Below, piece by piece: positions 59,153 through 64,000 of a stretch of DNA of 64,000 nt. The position numbers were made by a program, and so were the translations under genes. This stretch comes from Domibacillus enclensis. GTDB taxonomy: Bacteria > Bacillota > Bacilli > Bacillales > Domibacillaceae. A model generated the notes under the pieces. The model saw only the letters and a program-made list of their open reading frames with translations. It made no database searches and was not told the origin of the DNA. Position 1 is the stretch's first letter; every line of letters begins with the position of its first letter. The stretch is taken from positions 1 through 64,000 of the forward strand of contig NZ_FTLX01000006.1 in NCBI RefSeq assembly GCF_900156125.1, in the 5' to 3' direction.

Positions 59153-60183
59153 TATAAATCTCCCTTTCGATTCATTCGGATCAGCAAGTAGATCAAGTAA
59201 GGTGCGCCGAGAATGCCTGTGATGACACCTACAGGATATCTGGCAACAAAGGCGAATTGTCCAATAAGGTCAGATGCTAAAACTAAAATAATGCCAACAA
59301 GACCTGCCGGGATCAGGCTTGAAAACCCAGCACCGACCAGTCTTTTGGCAATCGGGCCGGCAAGAAACGAAATAAAGGCAATCGGGCCTGTTGCAGCAGT
59401 CGCGAGCGAAATCATAAGCACGGAACTGATAATCAGGACGAGCCGCGTTTTATTCGTGTCGACGCCAAGTGAGGTAGCTGCCTGCTCGCCAAGTTCCAGC
59501 ATCTCTAACCGTTTCCCGAACACGATGAGAATAGGTGTGAAGAAGAGAACGGCCAGCATAAGCGGATAAAGCTCCTCCACCTTGGCCCCATTTAAACTGC
59601 CGCTGAGCCATCTCATAGCAGTCGGAATATCATGCTCCTGACCGATCAGCAGCAAGTAAGAGATCACCGCATTGAGCATAGCTTGAATGCCGATCCCGAT
59701 TAAAATTAAGCGGCCGATGGAGAAGGAAGAGCCTTTTGATAAGAAAAAGATAATGAGTACAGTCGCAAGTCCGCCAACAATAGAAGCGATCGAAACGACG
59801 GCGTTGCTTGTCTGCAGCACGATAATACAAAAAACAGCCGCAGCACTTGAACCGGCGGTTATGCCGATCACGTTTGGATTGGCCAGCGGGTTTCGGAGCA
59901 TCGTTTGAAACACGTGCCCGCCCACACCGAAAGCAAATCCGGCAAAAACACCTGCAACCATTCGTGGAAAACGAATCGTTTCCACTGCAAATGATGCCCC
60001 CTTCACCTGCTCACCCAAAAGCACCCTCACGACATCCGACACAGGGTAAATCGTGTTTCCCAGCATCAGCATCGTGCAGCACAGCGCAACAGCAATGAGT
60101 GCAAGGGAGGAGGTGACGAAGATAAAACGACGACGTCTCTTTATTCTGCCTGCCATAATAACATTCATTGATTCATTCATCAT
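59152..60183 (-). CDS. Iron-siderophore ABC transporter permease, second subunit
   Basis: Protein of 343 aa with the ten-helix FecCD fold: RFPRMVAGVFAGFAFGVGGHVFQTMLRNPLANP (in parts, near residues 68-100), GIGIQAMLNA and GPIAFISFLAGPIAKRL near 270. It pairs with the other permease to form the channel. It overlaps the upstream permease by 4 bp (ATGA) and the ATPase gene by 1 bp. Confidence 0.94.
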   Translation of the reverse strand: MMNESMNVIMAGRIKRRRRFIFVTSSLALIAVALCCTMLMLGNTIYPVSDVVRVLLGEQVKGASFAVETIRFPRMVAGVFAGFAFGVGGHVFQTMLRNPLANPNVIGITAGSSAAAVFCIIVLQTSNAVVSIASIVGGLATVLIIFFLSKGSSFSIGRLILIGIGIQAMLNAVISYLLLIGQEHDIPTAMRWLSGSLNGAKVEELYPLMLAVLFFTPILIVFGKRLEMLELGEQAATSLGVDTNKTRLVLIISSVLMISLATAATGPIAFISFLAGPIAKRLVGAGFSSLIPAGLVGIILVLASDLIGQFAFVARYPVGVITGILGAPYLIYLLIRMNRKGDL

Positions 60184-61214
60184 AAAGACCGCATTTTCGC
60201 TTTCATAGTAATTAAGATTAAGATCGGAGCGCCAACAAATGCTGTCACTACGCCCACTTCAAGCTCACCGGGATTTCCAAGGATCCGGCCGCACACATCT
60301 GACAGGGTTAAAATAATAGCCCCTGAAAGAGCAGACATCGGAATAACAAAACGCAGGTCCGGACCGATGACCAGTCGAATCACATGGGTGGCGAGCAGAC
60401 CGATAAAGCCGATTGGACCTGCCAGTGCAGTTACAGCACCACACAGGATGACGCCGCCAAAGGCCGCAACGAGTCGAAGTGTTCCTGTACGTACGCCCAG
60501 TCCTGTAGCTGCTTCATCCCCTAAAGCCAGCGCATTTAGTGCGGGCGCTGTAAGAAGAGCGATCAACAGCCCGACAGCAAGAAAAGGAACAAGAAGCGAG
60601 AGAGAGTCCCAGTTTCCAGACCCCACACTGCCCACCTGCCAAAATCTAAATTGATCCATCACGTTTGAGCGGGGAATCATAATCGCCATGACGAGAGATG
60701 ATAACGCAGCACTGGTAGCAGCACCTGCTAAAACGAGTTTAAGGGGCGTGGCACCGCCACTCCCCATCGACCCAATTCCGAATACAAAAATAGCTGTTAT
60801 CATCGCTCCCGCTAACGCAAGCCAAATGTATTGGCCCGGTGAACCAATATTCAAAAAGGAAATCCCACAAACGACGAACAGCGCTGCGCCGGTGTTAACC
60901 CCTAATATACTGGGGTCCGCAATCGGATTGCGCGTAACGGATTGCATGAGAGCCCCGGAAACACCCAAAGCCGCACCACACATCAAGCTGAATACCGTCC
61001 TTGCAATTCTCTGGCGCACAACATTTGCGCCGTGAGTTTGAACATCAGGATGGAACAAGCCGTTCATTAGCTCATTCCACCCAACGAGACGAGATCCAAA
61101 AGCAAGAGAAGCCACTACGCACATACCGAGCAGCACAACGGATAAGATCAGCACTTTCAGGAAATGCTTCGGCAAATATACTTGCTTACGTTCGGAAGCG
61201 GATGTCGTATTCAT
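60180..61214 (-). CDS. Iron-siderophore ABC transporter permease, first subunit
   Basis: Protein of 344 aa of the FecCD family: RTVFSLMCGAALGVSGALMQSVTRNPIADPSILGVNTGAA (in parts, near 70-108) and GPIGFIGLLATHVIRL near 270. It starts one base after the binding-protein stop, so the four genes are tightly coupled. Confidence 0.94.
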   Translation of the reverse strand: MNTTSASERKQVYLPKHFLKVLILSVVLLGMCVVASLAFGSRLVGWNELMNGLFHPDVQTHGANVVRQRIARTVFSLMCGAALGVSGALMQSVTRNPIADPSILGVNTGAALFVVCGISFLNIGSPGQYIWLALAGAMITAIFVFGIGSMGSGGATPLKLVLAGAATSAALSSLVMAIMIPRSNVMDQFRFWQVGSVGSGNWDSLSLLVPFLAVGLLIALLTAPALNALALGDEAATGLGVRTGTLRLVAAFGGVILCGAVTALAGPIGFIGLLATHVIRLVIGPDLRFVIPMSALSGAIILTLSDVCGRILGNPGELEVGVVTAFVGAPILILITMKAKMRSL

Positions 61215-61215
61215 T

Positions 61216-62268
61216 TTACTGAACTTTGCTTACCGCTTCGGAAAGCAATGTCAAGTAGTCATCAAGCGTATATTCAATCGAAAGTGTACTTGGCGTTCCT
61301 GCTGCGGCAAGGGGTGTATTATCTCCAATGATGACGACAGATCCTCTTTCTACTGCTGGGATTTTCCCATAGATTGGATCTGCTTGTAAAGCAGCAAGCG
61401 TGCTGTCATCACCATATGAAACGAGAATGTCTGCATCATTCAGCATGTCTGCGTTTTCCGCACTTAATTCTAAATAGAAGCTATCTGAGCCTTCCAGTTC
61501 GCTTGTAATGTTTTCCGGATACTCCATGCCTAGTTCAGTCAGGAATTCTCCGCGTGGATCGGTCGGCGAGTAAATATAAAACTTCGATAAATCAGCTGCA
61601 CTGATGCTGACGAAAGCCGCTTTTTTCCCTTCTAATTCCGGGTACGCACTTACTTTATCCGCAATGAATTTCTCTGTATCTGCAATCAGTTGCTTCCCTT
61701 CTTCTTCCATGCCCATGCCCATTGAGTTGTATGTTACTTGTTCACGCCATGAAGCAACCCAAGGGCTTGTTTGGTACGCAACAACAGGAGCAATTTCACT
61801 TAATGTATCATATTCTTCTTGTGTAATCCCTGAATAAGCGGCAAGGATCACATCTGGAGCTGTATCCGCAATTGCTTCAAAGTCCAAACCGTCCGTATCC
61901 TGGAAAATCGTTGGCGCTTCTCCGCCAAGCTCTTCTACTTTCTCAGCAGTCCATGGCAGCATTCCGCTATCATCTTGAACACCATAGTTTGCAGCTGAAA
62001 AACCGACAGGGACAACGTCAAGAGCAAGAGCTACGTCCTGGTTTGACCAGGCAATCGTCGCCACGCGTTCTGGTTTTTCTTCAATCGTTGTTTCACCAAA
62101 CGCATGCTCAATGACAATTGGGTATTCCGCTGATTCTGTGCTGGATTCGTCAGTTGAAGACGATTCAGGCTCATCGCTTGCTTGCTGACCGGAACAGCCG
62201 GCTAGAACAAGCAAAAGCAGCGCCATAAGTAATGGTGTGAATAATGAGAATTTTTGTTTCTTAATCAT
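61216..62268 (-). CDS. Iron-siderophore ABC transporter substrate-binding lipoprotein
   Basis: Protein of 350 aa. Signal LLMALLLLVLAGC with Cys near residue 24, a Ser/Glu-rich linker, then a class III binding fold: KPERVATIAWSNQDVALAL near 58, APDVILAAYSGIT near 130, and ILVSYGDDS near 270. It is of the FecB/FhuD type; the precise siderophore cannot be told. The ATG at 62266-62268 is followed by a proper signal peptide; a longer reading frame upstream runs through the promoter and Fur box. Confidence 0.94.
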   Translation of the reverse strand: MIKKQKFSLFTPLLMALLLLVLAGCSGQQASDEPESSSTDESSTESAEYPIVIEHAFGETTIEEKPERVATIAWSNQDVALALDVVPVGFSAANYGVQDDSGMLPWTAEKVEELGGEAPTIFQDTDGLDFEAIADTAPDVILAAYSGITQEEYDTLSEIAPVVAYQTSPWVASWREQVTYNSMGMGMEEEGKQLIADTEKFIADKVSAYPELEGKKAAFVSISAADLSKFYIYSPTDPRGEFLTELGMEYPENITSELEGSDSFYLELSAENADMLNDADILVSYGDDSTLAALQADPIYGKIPAVERGSVVIIGDNTPLAAAGTPSTLSIEYTLDDYLTLLSEAVSKVQ

Positions 62269-62298
62269 ATTGTGTATCCACCCTTTATGTAATTTTAG

Positions 62299-62315
62299 TT
62301 GATAATAATTATCAA
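62299..62315. promoter_or_regulatory. Fur box of the siderophore operon
   Basis: TTGATAATAATTATCAA is a perfect 17-bp palindrome containing the exact 7-1-7 Fur motif TGATAAT-A-ATTATCA (62300-62314). It lies just downstream of the -10, where Fur would block transcription when iron is plentiful. Confidence 0.95.
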
Positions 62316-62322
62316 TATCATT

Positions 62323-62351
62323 AATGTATATGGTCTTGGTAGGCTTGTCAA
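62323..62351 (-). promoter_or_regulatory. Promoter of the siderophore operon
   Basis: On the minus strand TTGACA (62346-62351), 17 bp, TACATT (62323-62328). It is directly followed by the Fur box. Confidence 0.8.
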
Positions 62352-62546
62352 TAAGTATTTCGCGTGTAATACAGTAGAAAACAAGGAGGAACAAGGGAAA
62401 GCGGCTTTTTTTTAGCTTTCAGAAAAGGAGGAATAGTTATCGATTTTCTCACTTAAAACCTGAAGCACTAGCCAATCTGTGGTCCTTTTTTATTAACAGC
62501 TTTACAAGACTTAACAAGTACAGAAAATAAACAATAAGAAAAGCTA

Positions 62547-62603
62547 TTTACTTTGCGTGAAATAGATGTTACGATGCTTTTAGATGTAGTAATAATTATT
62601 ACT
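62547..62603 (+). promoter_or_regulatory. Promoter and palindromic operator candidate upstream of the RraA-like gene
   Basis: TTTACT (62547-62552), 17 bp, TACGAT (62570-62575), followed by the perfect palindrome AGTAATAATTATTACT (62588-62603). The palindrome is near the start site and could bind a repressor. Otherwise the 62352-62546 stretch shows no gene. Confidence 0.5.
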
Positions 62604-62705
62604 TTTATTTAATTTAGTGTTATTTTTATCACGTGAGAAGGGTCTTTTTTTAAAGTCATCATTGAATACGCTTTCAATCAGAAAGTGTGGAAGGAGTGTT
62701 TTAAA

Positions 62706-63389
62706 TTGAGTTATACAGCACCGCTTTTATCGATGAGTGTAATTGAACGAGCCAGAAGGCTGAATACGACGCTTGTTTCGGATGCGATGGGATGTACGGG
62801 CTCCATGCACCACACCGTCAAGCCCGCAGCTTCAGGGATGAAGGTTGTTGGAACGGCGCTGACGGTTGATTTAAGAGCGGGAGACAACCTGTTCCTGCAT
62901 CAAGGAATTTATTGCGGGGGAGAAGGGTATGTTCTGGTCGCAGATGGAAAAGGCCACACCGAAAATGCATACCTCGGAGAGCTGATGGCCGGAGCAGCGA
63001 AGGCGATAGGGCTTGAAGGGATTGTCATTGACGGACTTGTTCGGGACAAAGAGATGCTCGCTGAAATGGGCTTTCCGATTTTTGCGAAAGGCTTTACGCC
63101 AAACGGGCCGTTTAAAAATGGACCGGGAGCGATTAATACGCCGATTTCCTGTGGGGGTGTCACCGTTCATCCCGGTGATCTTGTCATGGGGGATGAGGAT
63201 GGCGTCATTGTCGTTCCGCAGAACACAATAGAAGAGGTGTTAATGAAGGCGGAAGCTAAACTGGAATATGAAGAAAAACGCGTTCAAACGATAGCGGAAT
63301 ACGAGGAAAAGCGTAAGCAGGGGCGTGCAGAAGGATTAAGTATCGCACCGCCATGGCTGGCAGATAAAATAAAAGAATTCGGCTTTTAA
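62706..63389 (+). CDS. RraA-like protein / 4-hydroxy-4-methyl-2-oxoglutarate aldolase family
   Basis: Protein of 227 aa. Family motifs: SDAMGCTGSMHHTVKP near residue 24, GMKVVGTALTV near 47, IDGLVRDKEML near 112 (the Arg-Asp pair of the active site) and PGDLVMGDEDGVIVVP near 163. These proteins are metal-dependent aldolases or decarboxylases of oxo-acids; some regulate RNase E, which Firmicutes use little, so a catabolic role is likelier. The TTG at 62706 follows AAGGAG; the upstream GTG precedes that site. Confidence 0.85.
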   Translation: MSYTAPLLSMSVIERARRLNTTLVSDAMGCTGSMHHTVKPAASGMKVVGTALTVDLRAGDNLFLHQGIYCGGEGYVLVADGKGHTENAYLGELMAGAAKAIGLEGIVIDGLVRDKEMLAEMGFPIFAKGFTPNGPFKNGPGAINTPISCGGVTVHPGDLVMGDEDGVIVVPQNTIEEVLMKAEAKLEYEEKRVQTIAEYEEKRKQGRAEGLSIAPPWLADKIKEFGF

Positions 63390-63407
63390 AAAAGGAGAGG
63401 AATATCG

Positions 63408-64000
63408 ATGCACGTAGGATTTGTCGGATTTGGGGAAGCAGCCTTTGAACTGGCCTCAGGTTTACGAGAGCAAGGACTTAACAAGATGACAGCGTATGAC
63501 CCGCTTTGGAACGTACCGATGCATAGTGAGCGGATTGCAGACCGTGCGGCGTCAGCAGGGGTAGCACTCGTACAGCGGGCAGAGGCCGTGCTGGAAAACA
63601 CGAATGTCGTGATCGTTGCGGTACCGGCGGATAAAGCACTCCAGGCAAGCATTGAATTAAAATCGTATGTAAAAAGCGGTATGCTGTATGTAGATGTGTC
63701 TGCATCCAGTCCAGCTGTAAAAAAACAAGCAGCCGCTCATATTCAAGAAAAAGGCGGCCGGTTTATTGATGCAGCGATGATGGGACCGCTGCCCGTTTAC
63801 AAGCAAAGCGTCCCCATTTTGGCGAGCGGAACCGGGACGGATGAATGGATCGCGGCCATGCAGCCGTATGCGATGAACATAACAAAGGTAAGCCAGGTGC
63901 CGGGAGAAGCTACGGCGGTAAAGCTTATACGCAGTATTTACATGAAGGGCGTTGCGGGCCTGTATATTGAACTGCTGGAAGCCGCTCACGAATTCGGTGT
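63408..64000 (+). CDS. NAD(P)-binding dehydrogenase of the beta-hydroxyacid / 6-phosphogluconate type (truncated)
   Basis: At least 197 residues; the window ends before the stop. Rossmann motif HVGFVGFGEAAFELASGL at the N-terminus, substrate-signature region YVDVSASSPAVKKQAA near residue 95, then FIDAAMMGPLP. After residue 165 comes the helical part with AVKLIRSIYMKGVAGLYIEL, with the expected Lys. It belongs to the 3-hydroxyisobutyrate/tartronate semialdehyde-like group. It begins 18 bp after the RraA-like gene (GGAGAGG site), so the two probably act in one hydroxy-acid or aromatic side-chain pathway. Confidence 0.85.
   Translation, partial: MHVGFVGFGEAAFELASGLREQGLNKMTAYDPLWNVPMHSERIADRAASAGVALVQRAEAVLENTNVVIVAVPADKALQASIELKSYVKSGMLYVDVSASSPAVKKQAAAHIQEKGGRFIDAAMMGPLPVYKQSVPILASGTGTDEWIAAMQPYAMNITKVSQVPGEATAVKLIRSIYMKGVAGLYIELLEAAHEFG

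Overview
The window is the replication-origin region of a Bacillales chromosome, very probably an endospore-forming Bacillaceae. This rests on the gene order dnaA-dnaN-yaaA-recF-gyrB-gyrA-rrn on one arm and rpmH-rnpA-yidC-mnmE-mnmG-rsmG-noc-parA-parB on the other, on noc, on the walRKHIJ-htrA-rlmH block, on a GerA-type germination operon, and on Bacillus-type DnaA boxes and parS. I do not name a genus. I see no integrated phage, complete insertion sequence or CRISPR array.

Layout. Positions 1-10150 (minus strand): 5' end of a 16S rRNA gene with its promoter, an HD-GYP-like gene, gyrA, gyrB, recF, yaaA, dnaN and dnaA. The bipartite origin lies in the dnaN-dnaA gap (8650-8786, AT-rich tract and DnaA-trio) and the dnaA-rpmH gap (10289-10549, DnaA-box cluster). 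Positions 10650-19850 (plus): rpmH, rnpA, yidC, a gap of about 900 bp with repeats where jag/khpB is expected, mnmE, mnmG, rsmG, noc, parA and parB with an internal parS. Positions 19860-23604: a sugar-type ABC transporter. Positions 23681-27510: mscS-like, yyzM, ychF, rpsF-ssb-rpsR. Positions 27656-33925: three consecutive chemoreceptor genes inserted between rpsR and yybS. Positions 34048-40339: yybS, gdpP, rplI, dnaB, purA. Positions 40348-41383: a second copy of the repeat element, tRNA-Asp and tRNA-Phe. Positions 41524-51060: walR, walK (with a second perfect parS), walH, walI, walJ, htrA, a CxxH/CxxC peptide, a convergent phosphodiesterase and rlmH preceded by DnaA boxes. Positions 51197-62268 (mostly minus): a quinone-reductase-like/SDR/DJ-1 set, a gerA-gerB-gerC operon with a frameshifted gerA, a gene remnant, and a Fur-controlled siderophore ABC operon. 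The window ends in an RraA-like gene and a truncated NAD-binding dehydrogenase.

How the genes work together. Most of the window is core machinery for starting and segregating replication (DnaA, DnaN, gyrase, helicase, SSB, ParABS, Noc), for ribosomes and tRNA modification, and for cell-wall and c-di-AMP signalling (WalRK, GdpP). Transport, chemotaxis, germination and iron genes are accessory insertions.

Most unusual signal. A GC-rich, strongly foldable, apparently non-coding element occurs twice, downstream of yidC and, inverted, downstream of purA. At each locus it is bracketed by two near-identical copies of that locus's own rho-independent terminator. The terminator sequences differ between loci but match within a locus, and both element ends align up to the terminator. 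This looks like an element that targets terminators and duplicates them. Copy A is also split by a second foldable module, and the locus lacks jag.
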